A DNA stretch of 42,787 nt from Lysobacterales bacterium. GTDB lineage: Bacteria; Pseudomonadota; Gammaproteobacteria; Xanthomonadales; SZUA-36. Position numbers and translations under genes: made by a program. The stretch lies in assembly GCA_021648045.1 (NCBI GenBank), contig JAKITM010000009.1, positions 1 to 42,787 on the forward strand, written 5' to 3'. Under the pieces are notes generated by a model, which had not been told where the DNA came from, did not search any database, and saw only the letters and a program-made list of their open reading frames with translations. Below, piece by piece: positions 8,331 through 15,522 of the stretch. The first letter of the stretch is position 1. The number at the start of each line of letters is the position of its first letter.

Positions 8331-9370
8331 TTATTCGGCAGTATCATCCGTGAACCGGTAATTTCTTTGGCGATATCTGCGATCAACCCTGGGCCTTGAT
8401 AAATAAACCCGGTGTAAATTTGCACCAGGTCCGCACCCAGTTGGCGCTTGCCTAATGCATCAATGCCCGACATTATTCCGCCAGTGCCGATAAGATTTAT
8501 TTTTTTAGGCAGTGCTTTTCTAAACGATTTGAGTGTTTGGTTTGCTGAATGTAGAAGCGGGGCACCAGAGAGCCCACCGGCTTCTTCAGCATGTTGTTGG
8601 CCGCTGAGGACTTGCCGATCAATCGTGGTATTGGTGGTGATAACGGCTTCAATCTCATTTTTGGCAATACAATCAGCCATCGGCTGAATATCTTCCTCGA
8701 TTAAATCCGGCGCAACCTTAACCGCAAAAGGCACCCGGAAGCCATGTTCCTCAGTAAGTTGCTTGCGTCGCTGGTTTAATTTGGAAAGTAACTTATCGAG
8801 GTCTTTAACCCCTTGTAAATCTCGTAGTCCCGGGGTATTGGGAGAGGAGATATTGATGACGATATAGTCTGCATGGGCATAAACTTTTTCAAGACAAATC
8901 AAATAATCATCAACGGCCTGCTCATTGGGCGTGTCTTTGTTCTTGCCGATATTAATACCCAAAACACCTTTCCAGCGGCGTTTTTCGACTTGTCGCACTA
9001 GGTGATCCACACCTTTATTATTAAAGCCCATGCGATTAATAATCGCTTGCGATTTTGGCAGACGGAATAAACGCGGGCGCGGGTTGCCTGATTGTGGCTT
9101 AGGGGTAACCGTACCGATTTCCAGAAAGCCGACGCCCAGACCACCAAGGGCATCGATATAGTCGCCATTTTTATCCAGGCCGGCAGCAATCCCTACACGG
9201 TTGGGGAAATCTATCCCCATTACCGTACAAGGATCCGTTGCCGGATCTCGAAACATCCAACTGCGGAAGCCAATATCATTACCCAGCTTCAGGCTTTCAA
9301 GCGCCATATCATGAGCCGTTTCCGGCGGGACTTTGAAAAACCCTTTACGCAGTAGTTTGTAGAGACTCAT
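8327..9370 (-). CDS. pyrD: Dihydroorotate dehydrogenase, quinone-dependent (class 2)
   Basis: FMN enzyme of the inner membrane that oxidises dihydroorotate to orotate with quinone as acceptor, in pyrimidine synthesis. It has 347 residues, with the N-terminal helical membrane-associating extension typical of class 2 (MSLYKLLRKGFFKVPPETAH). Signatures are AAGLDKNGD (62-70), the GFLEIGTVTP motif, NISSPNTPGLR with the catalytic serine near residue 175, and the C-terminal GTGGI phosphate-binding loop. It lies 33 bases downstream of the aldehyde dehydrogenase gene and overlaps murB, so it probably belongs to the same minus-strand transcript. Confidence 0.97.
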   Translation of the reverse strand: MSLYKLLRKGFFKVPPETAHDMALESLKLGNDIGFRSWMFRDPATDPCTVMGIDFPNRVGIAAGLDKNGDYIDALGGLGVGFLEIGTVTPKPQSGNPRPRLFRLPKSQAIINRMGFNNKGVDHLVRQVEKRRWKGVLGINIGKNKDTPNEQAVDDYLICLEKVYAHADYIVINISSPNTPGLRDLQGVKDLDKLLSKLNQRRKQLTEEHGFRVPFAVKVAPDLIEEDIQPMADCIAKNEIEAVITTNTTIDRQVLSGQQHAEEAGGLSGAPLLHSANQTLKSFRKALPKKINLIGTGGIMSGIDALGKRQLGADLVQIYTGFIYQGPGLIADIAKEITGSRMILPNK

Positions 9371-9403
9371 TGATTGTTACCCATCAGGATCACATTACCC
9401 AAA

Positions 9404-10921
9404 TTAGAGATCGAATTTGATTCCCTGAGCCAAGGGCAGATCCAATGACCAATTTATGGTGTTGGTTTGTCTACGCATATAATTTTTCCATGCATCCGAA
9501 CCTGATTCACGCCCACCACCGGTTTCTTTTTCACCACCGAATGCACCACCGATTTCTGCACCAGAAGTGCCGATATTCACATTGGCTATGCCACAGTCAG
9601 AACCACTGTAGGAGAGGAAGATTTCCGCATTGCGTAGGTCTCTGGTGAAAATTGCTGAAGACAAACCTTGAGCAACATCATTTTGCAGGTCTACAGCTTC
9701 TTTAACCGTTTTGAACGGAATAACATAGAGAATAGGGGCAAAAGTTTCAGCCTGCACGATAGGCCAGTGATTTTCGGCTTTGATAATAGCAGGCTTAACA
9801 AAACAGCCTTCGTTACCAATGCGTTCACCGCCGTAAAGCACTTCGCCTCCATCATTGGTAGCCGATGCTACCGCATCCTGAAAACGCTGAACGGCTGCTT
9901 CATCTGTTAACGGCCCCATCAAAGTGGTTTCATCCAACGGGTCACCGACAACAACCTGGCCGTACGCACTAACCAGTTTTTCTATTACGCTGGAATAAAT
10001 ATTTTCATGCACAAACAATCTGCGAGTAGAGGTGCAGCGTTGTCCGGCGGTGCCGACTGCGCCAAATACAACGGCCGGTATAGCCAGTTTAAGATCAGCT
10101 GATTCATCAATAATCAGCGCGTTATTACCGCCCAGTTCAAGCAAGCTTTTACCCATGCGTTTAGCAACCTTTTCACCCACGCCGCGACCAATTTCGGTAG
10201 ATCCTGTAAAGGAAATCAGGTTGACCCGTTTGTCTTCAACAAACTTTTCAGCCAGTTGATGGCCGGTTTCCATGAAAGAAAGAAATATGGGAGGAAAGCC
10301 GTTAGCTTCAAGTGTCTCGTTACAGATGTTTTGTACAGCAACACCACATAAGGCACCCTTCGGGGAAGGCTTCCAGATGCTTACATTGCCGCAAATGGCT
10401 GCTAGAAATGCATTCCAGGCCCAGACTGCTACCGGGAAGTTAAACGCGGAAATAATACCGACCAGGCCAAGTGGGTGCCACTGCTCATACATGCGGTGAT
10501 CTGGGCGCTCAGAATGCATCATCAAGCCATACATCATCCGGGATTGGCCAACGGCGAAATCGCCGATATCAATCATTTCCTGAACTTCACCATCGCCTTC
10601 TGCTTTGATTTTCCCCATTTCCATGGCAACCAGGCTGCCCAGAGCGTCTTTCTTTTCACGCAGTGCGTTAGATACTAATCGAATGGCCTCGCCGCGCTTT
10701 GGTGCTGGAATTTTACGCCACTCGGCAAACACCCGTTGGGAGTTTTCGATCACCCGCTCATAATCGGCGGCCGAGGCACTATAAACACGCGCAATGACTT
10801 CACCATTCGTCGGGTTAATCGATTCGATTATGCCGGCATCTTTAGTTTCTGACCATTCGCCATTGCCAAAATAGGCGCCAGGGTTGTAGTCGTTAATACC
10901 CAATTGTTTCAAAAAATCCAT
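9404..10921 (-). CDS. amaB: ALDH7-family dehydrogenase, probable L-2-aminoadipate-6-semialdehyde dehydrogenase (AmaB/Pcd type)
   Basis: NAD(P)-dependent aldehyde dehydrogenase of the ALDH7 (antiquitin) family. I chose the ATG at 10921, preceded by GAGG eight bases upstream; a GTG at 10942 would add seven residues. From this start it has 505 residues, with the NAD-binding FTGSTEIGRGVG, the general base Glu262 in LLELGGNN and the catalytic nucleophile Cys296 in GTAGQRCTSTRR. The aminoadipate-semialdehyde-type ending GGGRESGSDAWKNYMRRQTNTIN is present across two adjacent stretches. In lysine degradation it would convert aminoadipate semialdehyde to aminoadipate, which feeds glutarate and then the nearby gcdH. 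The family is certain; the substrate is inferred from family and neighbourhood. Confidence 0.9.
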   Translation of the reverse strand: MDFLKQLGINDYNPGAYFGNGEWSETKDAGIIESINPTNGEVIARVYSASAADYERVIENSQRVFAEWRKIPAPKRGEAIRLVSNALREKKDALGSLVAMEMGKIKAEGDGEVQEMIDIGDFAVGQSRMMYGLMMHSERPDHRMYEQWHPLGLVGIISAFNFPVAVWAWNAFLAAICGNVSIWKPSPKGALCGVAVQNICNETLEANGFPPIFLSFMETGHQLAEKFVEDKRVNLISFTGSTEIGRGVGEKVAKRMGKSLLELGGNNALIIDESADLKLAIPAVVFGAVGTAGQRCTSTRRLFVHENIYSSVIEKLVSAYGQVVVGDPLDETTLMGPLTDEAAVQRFQDAVASATNDGGEVLYGGERIGNEGCFVKPAIIKAENHWPIVQAETFAPILYVIPFKTVKEAVDLQNDVAQGLSSAIFTRDLRNAEIFLSYSGSDCGIANVNIGTSGAEIGGAFGGEKETGGGRESGSDAWKNYMRRQTNTINWSLDLPLAQGIKFDL

Positions 10922-11156
10922 GTTTATGTCCTCGTGTGACACTAGTGTGTCAAAAGTGTTGATTGTGATCTAATTTCAGCCCGTAATTATCGCATTTACT
11001 AGATTTTATAGCTAGCCAACTATGGCAAGCCAAATCCCCAGATGGAAATATACATATTGCAGGCGCTATTGATACCACAGCAAATGAAACAACCGTGGAT
11101 TCGATGGGTGCGATTCATGTTTTTTTATTTCACTTATTGCCCCGTTAACTTCCTCT
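10922..11156. other. Intergenic region upstream of amaB
   Basis: No supported gene. The amaB promoter must lie here, reading leftwards. On the plus strand one frame is open from 10987 to the TAA at 11146-11148 and reads SPDGNIHIAGAIDTT in its middle, a phrase reminiscent of beta-propeller blade repeats. It has no start or ribosome binding site and is at best a relic. Confidence 0.4.
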
Positions 11157-11245
11157 TCGTCATGCCGGCGAAGGCTGGCACCCAGTAAGTTATTGAAACT
11201 ACTGAGTTTCGGTTCTAGCCATGAATGACGGCAGGATTGGAACGG
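11157..11245. repeat. REP-like intergenic palindromic element
   Basis: TCGTCATGCCGGCGAAGGC followed by TGGCACCCAG resembles the widespread intergenic element of the form GTCATTCC(C/G)GCGAAGGC(G/C)GGAATCCAG. GCCGGCGAAGGCTGGC (11164-11179) folds into a short stem. About 45 bases later ATGAATGACGGCAGGAT resembles the opposite-orientation end. Such elements are dispersed, non-coding and often found between genes. The family assignment is by motif only. Confidence 0.5.
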
Positions 11246-11273
11246 ATTTCAGGTCTCAAGCTTCTTTGCTCTA

Positions 11274-11360
11274 TTAATAAGCGATATGTTTTGGAGCGCA
11301 GTCAGTTACTGGGAGCGTGTTGAGGCACGATAAGGGCGCGCCAATGGCTACAAGTTCAAA
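11274..11360 (-). pseudogene. Decayed fragment related to the neighbouring small secreted protein gene
   Basis: Read on the minus strand, this stretch gives LVAIGAPLSCLNTLPVTDC and a stop at 11274-11276. It parallels GVAVGSTFACLNTPNAKQA in the intact gene at 11472-11816. The nucleotide match is direct: TGTTGAGGCACG occurs at both places (near 11319 and 11614) and is followed in each by AAGG and GCCAA at the same relative positions. There is no start codon or signal peptide here, so I read it as the remnant of a second copy or diverged paralogue. Confidence 0.55.
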
Positions 11361-11396
11361 ATCTGAGCAAAACCTAAGAAAAGCCTGAAAAACCTG

Positions 11397-11420
11397 AAGC
11401 CTGAGGACAGACACTCATTA
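11397..11420 (+). repeat. Copy 1 of the AGGACAGACACTCAT modular repeat
   Basis: AAGCCTG followed by AGGACAGACACTCAT, preceded by degenerate nonamer-like units (AAAAGCCTG, AAAAACCTG) from about 11370. The same 15-base terminal module recurs twice near 11950 and 12015. CTGAGGACAG forms a small inverted repeat. Confidence 0.7.
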
Positions 11421-11431
11421 CGAATTATTTG

Positions 11432-11456
11432 ACCCCGAATTATTCCGGGTTTTTTC
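11432..11456 (+). terminator. Terminator-like hairpin with T6 tail
   Basis: CCCCGAA, loop TTA, TTCCGGG followed by TTTTTT on the plus strand, with one bulge in the stem. No plus-strand gene ends just upstream, so it may belong to the repeat region or to a lost gene. The intact secreted-protein gene is on the opposite strand. Confidence 0.35.
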
Positions 11457-11471
11457 TCTGATCCCAATTAT

Positions 11472-11816
11472 CTATATATTACCGTAACCACACCGCATAC
11501 TCCGTACTACAGCCCACTCCGACTCGCCGGTGCCTTGCGGAGTCCAATGTACATAACACGTCAATTTATAGAGAAAGGCTTGAAGCAATAGTTCGGCCTG
11601 CTTGGCATTGGGAGTGTTGAGGCACGCAAAGGTTGAGCCAACCGCGACGCCTGGTTTCATAGTAAAACAGGTGGGGCCTGTGCCTTCCTGGAGCATATAC
11701 TGATCGATGGTACCGCGAGTATATTTCTGACTCTGGGGAGCAGCAGTCCATTGGGCATAGGCTTGAGTACAGCTCAGAGAAAATAGAAATGTGAATAAGA
11801 AAATAATTCGTTTCAT
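11472..11816 (-). CDS. Small secreted cysteine-containing protein of unknown function
   Basis: 114 residues with a clear Sec signal peptide (KRIIFLFTFLFSLSCTQAYA, cleavage probably before QWTAAP). The ATG at 11816 has AAGGA seven bases upstream, which supports this start. The mature part holds four cysteines (about residues 50, 65, 87 and 109) that could form two disulfides in the periplasm. I recognise no family and assign no function. It stands alone in a repeat-rich stretch, and a decayed related fragment lies 110 bases beyond its stop. Confidence 0.75.
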   Translation of the reverse strand: MKRIIFLFTFLFSLSCTQAYAQWTAAPQSQKYTRGTIDQYMLQEGTGPTCFTMKPGVAVGSTFACLNTPNAKQAELLLQAFLYKLTCYVHWTPQGTGESEWAVVRSMRCGYGNI

Positions 11817-12216
11817 AATGGAATCCTTCTTTTCGAAGCATTAGTTAGTTACGACATTATAGAGCAAGGTCGATGAATAAAGGGGTCGGTGACATTTTCA
11901 AATGAATAATTGGGGTCTGGAAAAGTCTGAAAAGTCTGAAAAGTCTGAGGACAGACACTCATGGAAAAGTCTGAGAAAGTCTGAGAAGTCTGAGAAGTCT
12001 GAGAAGTCTGAGGACAGACACTCATTAGAAGCATTCCCGATTTTGCCACGAGTAAAAATCAAAGAATTCCTACATACTGGAGGGTTGATTTACCCAAAAC
12101 GTGCTAGAATGGTCGAGAATGAATCAAGTATTCACCAGGGAAGCATAAATCAATAGGGGGGAGGGGGAGGAAAGCTCGTGCCACAATTACGAGTGAAGTT
12201 GTGAATATTTATTGGG
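11817..12216. other. Gene-free repeat-rich stretch
   Basis: Contains the modular AAGTCTG/AGGACAGACACTCAT arrays, a G-rich run (about 12155-12172) and otherwise AT-rich sequence. Open frames across the repeats on both strands (KSEKSEKSE on plus, TSQTSQT on minus) are produced by the short repeat unit and are not genes. Confidence 0.6.
11921..12025 (+). repeat. Two short tandem arrays of A(G/A)AAGTCTG, each capped by AGGACAGACACTCAT
   Basis: The first array has three AAAAGTCTG units, then AGGACAGACACTCAT (ending 11962). The second has AAAAGTCTG, AGAAAGTCTG and three AGAAGTCTG units, then the same cap (ending 12025). With copy 1 near 11411 there are three caps within about 630 bases. GTCTGAGGACAGAC is a 5-bp inverted repeat around AGGA. 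The layout suggests a mobile or expanding short-repeat element; I cannot name the family. Confidence 0.8.
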
Positions 12217-12600
12217 GTGACGGTTGCTGTGAAAAATAAAATTAGTCGTTTTGCTAATATAATTTCGCTTATTTGTACTGTGATAGCAGCCGCTGTCACA
12301 ACTTTATTGGTAGTAAACATTCTAAATATATCAACTGTTGAATCTATTTTAGCGACTAATCAATATCGGATGAACTTGTTTGCCATACTCGTAATAACAG
12401 TTTTTATCCAAATATATCTACTAATGAAATCATCAGCCTCTGTGAAAGCAAAAATATTTTGGACGATAGCCTTATTGGCTCTCCAGTCACTTGTTATGCC
12501 AGTGTTCTCGCTTGTGTTTATTAAGTCTGGGAGATTGTGTGACCATTCGCGAATAATAGGGAACAATAGGGGGTGTGCCCCAATTAAATCTAAATGTTGA
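12217..12600 (+). CDS. Small hypothetical membrane protein
   Basis: Frame of 127 residues from a GTG (12217), or from a second GTG at 12229. It has three predicted membrane helices (about residues 15-37, 50-68 and 79-103) with basic residues between them. After the third helix the tail SGRLCDHSRIIGNNRGC is hydrophilic and looks unlike the rest, which may mean the original C-terminus was lost. There is no good ribosome binding site, only GGGG immediately before the GTG. No family recognised. Confidence 0.45.
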   Translation: MTVAVKNKISRFANIISLICTVIAAAVTTLLVVNILNISTVESILATNQYRMNLFAILVITVFIQIYLLMKSSASVKAKIFWTIALLALQSLVMPVFSLVFIKSGRLCDHSRIIGNNRGCAPIKSKC

Positions 12601-12923
12601 ATGATTGAGGTGAAGAAATCATCGGCTGGATGCTAAAACTGGTGTAGGATATTGCGCTATGTGGAGTTTGTCCCGAACAACATGAAAAACAGATTCAAGC
12701 TTGAAGCTAAATTAATGCTTTTTTTTCCTATAGCTATTGTTCTAATCGGTATATTTGTTGGTTTTTTAAGCGCTAAGGGGTTGCTATGAGAAGGCAGGGA
12801 GAAACTCAAGCCCTAAAAGAATAGGGGCAGACCCGAATGGCACTATAGCGCTATGCTTGTGATCAATGAATGGGGCTTTTCTACCGCTTCCTCGAGCATT
12901 ATGAAAATTAGGATACTCAAAAA
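12601..12923. other. Intergenic stretch between two small membrane-protein genes
   Basis: Apart from the 35-codon frame, it contains GGGGCAGACCCGAATGGCAC (12824-12843), a motif of the type found in dispersed gammaproteobacterial intergenic repeats, and a ten-base palindrome ATAGCGCTAT (12845-12854). No other feature seen. Confidence 0.4.
12682..12789 (+). CDS. Possible 35-residue single-helix membrane protein
   Basis: ATG at 12682 to TGA at 12787-12789 encodes a basic N-terminus (MKNRFKLEAK) followed by one hydrophobic helix (LMLFFPIAIVLIGIFVGFL). GGAG lies 15 bases upstream, too far to be convincing. It may be a real small membrane protein or the N-terminal stump of a larger lost protein. 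Confidence 0.25.
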   Translation: MKNRFKLEAKLMLFFPIAIVLIGIFVGFLSAKGLL

Positions 12924-13490
12924 ATGAAAGTGTTTAATCGATCTGTACTTATGAAAACTCATGCTCTTCTGGCAGTTTTTGTCTTGCCTGTCGCAATAAT
13001 GTTTTTTGTAACGGGTGCTTTATATACTTGGGGAATAAAGGGCAGTTATGATGTATCCGTACATGAACTACATCTTAAAAAACCAATCCATGACGAGCAT
13101 AATGAGCTTGTCGCGCTAGCAGAGATAGAATTAAAAAAACTAAATATAGCAAGGCCTACTGGTGAAGCTAAAATCAAAAGAATTGGTAGTGCCTTTAAGC
13201 TAGAGTGGACAGGTTCAAATATGGATGTTGTTTTAGAGTCAACATCACAGCCATTGCTTTTGAAATTGGAGGTGAAAAAGACCAGTTGGTATCGGCAACT
13301 TGTACAATTACATAAAGCAAAAGGCGGCACGCCATTTAAGGTGTATGCTGCTGTTTTAGCCACAGCTTTACTATTCGTGCTTATTACAGGCTTTATTATG
13401 GCATGGCAGCTACCTAGTTTGCGTAAACTAACATTAGTTTCAGCAGTACTGGGTATTGCAGCTTTTATTGCCATGATTGTGTTCAGTTAA
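12924..13490 (+). CDS. PepSY-associated transmembrane-like protein
   Basis: 188 residues. An N-terminal helix (about 14-37, after MKTHALLAVFVLPVA) is followed by a soluble section of about 100 residues, a W-x-R-QLVQLHKAKGG segment and two C-terminal helices (about 141-163 and 169-187). This is the layout of short PepSY-TM family proteins, inner-membrane proteins often linked to siderophore or metal-reduction systems, though no such partner is nearby. AGGA stands nine bases before the ATG. Function unknown; the family call rests on architecture and the LHKAKGG region. Confidence 0.65.
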   Translation: MKVFNRSVLMKTHALLAVFVLPVAIMFFVTGALYTWGIKGSYDVSVHELHLKKPIHDEHNELVALAEIELKKLNIARPTGEAKIKRIGSAFKLEWTGSNMDVVLESTSQPLLLKLEVKKTSWYRQLVQLHKAKGGTPFKVYAAVLATALLFVLITGFIMAWQLPSLRKLTLVSAVLGIAAFIAMIVFS

Positions 13491-13561
13491 AATTTAGTAA
13501 CTGAAATACCTGACAAGTGACTGTGGTTAAAAGTTAACTAATTTAAGCCATATTATTCATC

Positions 13562-13850
13562 CTACGCGATTTCGGTTTTGACCATTGTGTTCAGGATAGT
13601 AATCATTTTTCTCATGTTGGTAAGCATGGCAACTTTTTTGAGTTTTCCTCTGGTAACCAGCCGCGATAGTCGCGTTTAAAACTGCGGGTTGGTATTATGC
13701 TGATGACAGCATCGCCATAAATAATTCAGTACGGGTTCTGGTTCGTCCTCCGCGTATTCGGCGCTTGCCTTTATAAGCACCATTCTTTTGGTTCTAATAT
13801 CCAATTGGTGTTTGCCCGTATTGCAGGCACATACTTGAATCCTGCCTATT
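13562..13850 (-). pseudogene. C-terminal remnant of an IS110/IS116/IS902-family transposase
   Basis: On the minus strand, reading across frames gives GAYKGKRRIRGGRTRTRTEL, then FMAMLSSA-stop-YQPAV, an out-of-frame stretch near LVxRGK, and then KKVAMLTNMRKMITILNTMV with its own stop at 13562-13564. These blocks follow the conserved C-terminal order of IS110-family transposases (RG-RRI-GGRA, LYMA-L, YNP, KK-A-I--MRK-L-ILN-M). There are at least one in-frame stop and two frameshifts, and the N-terminal DEDD catalytic domain is missing. It is a dead insertion-sequence fragment. Confidence 0.85.
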
Positions 13851-13969
13851 GTGACCCAAAATCCTGCTGATACCGTGTTATTCTTAGCGCGGTGAAACGA
13901 AATTACAGTATAAATATAAATTTTCACTCAATAGATTTAGTGTATTTTTAGTATATTTCAGGATTTTAA

Positions 13970-13997
13970 CGAACTATCCGGCCCAGTTGCTGTCTTT
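13970..13997 (+). promoter_or_regulatory. Possible sigma-E-type autoregulatory promoter of rpoE
   Basis: CGAACTA (13970-13976) and TCTTT (13993-13997) are separated by 16 bases, close to the GGAACTT-N16-TCnnA pattern of RpoE/AlgU promoters, and lie about 40 bases before the rpoE start. The -10 part is a weak match. Autoregulation of this operon is established in E. coli and Pseudomonas; its use here is inference. Confidence 0.3.
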
Positions 13998-14038
13998 GAA
14001 GTGACGCCAACAGGCCTATAGTATCTAGGATGGCTTGA

Positions 14039-14683
14039 ATGGGCGGTAATAAGGTAATTAACAAGTCTGAGAAAGAACTTGATCAGAAATCTGCACAGCA
14101 GAAAAGTGATCGACAGATCGACCAGTTATTGGTTGAGCGGGTTCAGAAGGGCGACAAGCAGGCATTTGATTTGCTGGTAATAAAATACCAGAATCGAATC
14201 ATCAACTTGGTTTCGCGCTTCGTCTCTGATTATGCCGAGGCACAGGATGTTGCTCAGGAAGCTTTTATAAAAGCCTACCGGGCGATCGATCGGTTCCGCG
14301 GGGACAGTGCGTTTTATACCTGGTTGTATCGCATTGCCATCAATACGGCTAAGAACTATTTGGTTTCCCGCTCACGGCGTCCACCAACATCGGATGTTGA
14401 TGCGCATGATGCCGAGCAGTATACAACCGATACTAGGCTGAAGGATCAAGACACGCCCGAACGAGAATTGTTGAAGGAAGAGATTTCAGAAGTGATAAAT
14501 TCTACCATTCAGGAGTTACCTCAAGACTTACGCACGGCAATTTTGCTGCGTGAAATGGATGGCATGAGCTACGAAGATATTGCACTGACGATGGACTGCC
14601 CGATTGGCACTGTTCGCTCGCGTATTTTCCGTGCGCGTGAGGCGATTGATGAAAAACTTGAACCTTTATTATCCAATGATTGA
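14039..14683 (+). CDS. rpoE: RNA polymerase sigma factor RpoE/AlgU
   Basis: ECF sigma factor of 214 residues that directs the envelope-stress response. Region 2 shows DQLLVERVQKGDKQAFDLLV and YAEAQDVAQEAFIKAYRAID; region 4 shows LPQDLRTAILLREMDGMSYE, the helix-turn-helix, and GTVRSRIFRAREAID. The N-terminus is about 20 residues longer than in Pseudomonas AlgU. The ATG at 14039 is kept because AGGA lies about eight bases upstream. It is first in an operon with its anti-sigma factor, RseC and a periplasmic protease. Confidence 0.96.
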   Translation: MGGNKVINKSEKELDQKSAQQKSDRQIDQLLVERVQKGDKQAFDLLVIKYQNRIINLVSRFVSDYAEAQDVAQEAFIKAYRAIDRFRGDSAFYTWLYRIAINTAKNYLVSRSRRPPTSDVDAHDAEQYTTDTRLKDQDTPERELLKEEISEVINSTIQELPQDLRTAILLREMDGMSYEDIALTMDCPIGTVRSRIFRAREAIDEKLEPLLSND

Positions 14684-14731
14684 ACAACTAATGATCAGAA
14701 GGCACAGATAAGTGTCGGACAGAGAGTTTTT

Positions 14732-15451
14732 ATGAAAAAACACACAAATATGAATCCAATTGGCTTCCAGGTCGAAGATGTATCCGCTTTAATGGATGGC
14801 GAAATGCCGAGCGATACCAGCGTTTTTCTGCTGCGACGAATGCAGCATGAGGATGGCCTGGGTAGTAAATGGCAACGCTATCACTTGATTCGGGATGTTA
14901 TCTGCGAGCAAAGCGTGCATATTTCTAATACTGAGTTTTGTGATTGTATCCGCAGTCGTTGCGAAGAAATGGATGCCGACACAACAACTGATGTGGCCAA
15001 TCAGCTGCCGCTTGGAAACTCACAGCGCTGGTTCAAGCCGGTTCTAGGTTTGGCAATGACCGCCGCTGTCGCCTTTGTTGCAGTAACTTCTGTAATTCAG
15101 CAACCACTGAATGACCAGGGCTTACCAGCGCCAGGTAGCGCCCAGCAAGAACTGTTAGCAGATATAAGCGCCCATCCCGATTTTGTTACCCCTGAGAATC
15201 CATTAGTAACAGCGGCCAGTGGCATGGTTATGCCGGCCAGTGGTGTCTCATCCGGTGGGCTGAATACTACCTATCCCTTGATTCCTGGTGATAGCCCAAC
15301 CACTACAGCTGAGTATCTTTTCCGCCATAACCAGCTTGAGGGTGATGTCGGGCGACCAGTCTTTATCCTTAACCAGGCGCAAAAATACAACGGCTTTATT
15401 GTTATATCGCCACAACGAATTGAGTCGAAGAAAAAAGCTACAGCGCACTAA
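14732..15451 (+). CDS. rseA: Anti-sigma-E factor RseA/MucA
   Basis: 239-residue single-pass inner-membrane protein. The cytoplasmic N-terminus (VSALMDGEMP, then WQRYHLIRDVI) is the RseA_N sigma-binding domain. The membrane helix spans about residues 102-121 and the rest is periplasmic. In the known system, DegS/AlgW cleaves the periplasmic part under stress and RseP then releases RpoE. It starts 48 bases after rpoE. The usual next gene, rseB/mucB, which protects RseA from cleavage, is absent; rseC follows after 57 bases. Confidence 0.93.
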   Translation: MKKHTNMNPIGFQVEDVSALMDGEMPSDTSVFLLRRMQHEDGLGSKWQRYHLIRDVICEQSVHISNTEFCDCIRSRCEEMDADTTTDVANQLPLGNSQRWFKPVLGLAMTAAVAFVAVTSVIQQPLNDQGLPAPGSAQQELLADISAHPDFVTPENPLVTAASGMVMPASGVSSGGLNTTYPLIPGDSPTTTAEYLFRHNQLEGDVGRPVFILNQAQKYNGFIVISPQRIESKKKATAH

Positions 15452-15494
15452 ACTGTGAATGCCGTGAATGCTCAAGCACAATGGCTCAATAACG

Positions 15495-15522
15495 GTGATT
15501 AAACAACAGTGATTGAACAACA
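15495..15522 (+). repeat. 14-base imperfect tandem duplication at the rseC start
   Basis: GTGATTAAACAACA (15495-15508) is repeated as GTGATTGAACAACA (15509-15522) with one mismatch. The second copy carries the rseC GTG start. The first would encode V-I-K-Q-Q and stop at a TGA that overlaps that GTG. A second short duplication, GTGAATGC, lies just upstream near 15455. Confidence 0.75.

Larger units (their letters stand above)
13491..14038. other. Intergenic region holding an IS110 remnant and the rpoE promoter region
   Basis: No intact gene in about 550 bases. The left half carries the decayed transposase C-terminus described separately; the right half is AT-rich and leads into rpoE. An 83-codon minus-strand frame (13676-13927) is an out-of-frame reading of the remnant. 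Confidence 0.7.

Noticed and set aside
10987..11148. Plus-strand frame with SPDGNIHIAGAID resembling a beta-propeller blade
   Set aside because: Only 53 codons, no start or ribosome binding site, and a single weak motif; too little to call even a pseudogene.
11921..12025. CRISPR array
   Set aside because: Units are 9-10 bases without spacers and no cas genes are present.
11902..12156. Open frames over the AAGTCTG arrays on both strands (SEKSEKSE and TSQTSQT proteins)
   Set aside because: They are produced by the short repeat period, have no domain or convincing start, and overlap each other on opposite strands.
13676..13927. 83-codon minus-strand frame upstream of rpoE
   Set aside because: It is an out-of-frame reading of the IS110 transposase remnant.
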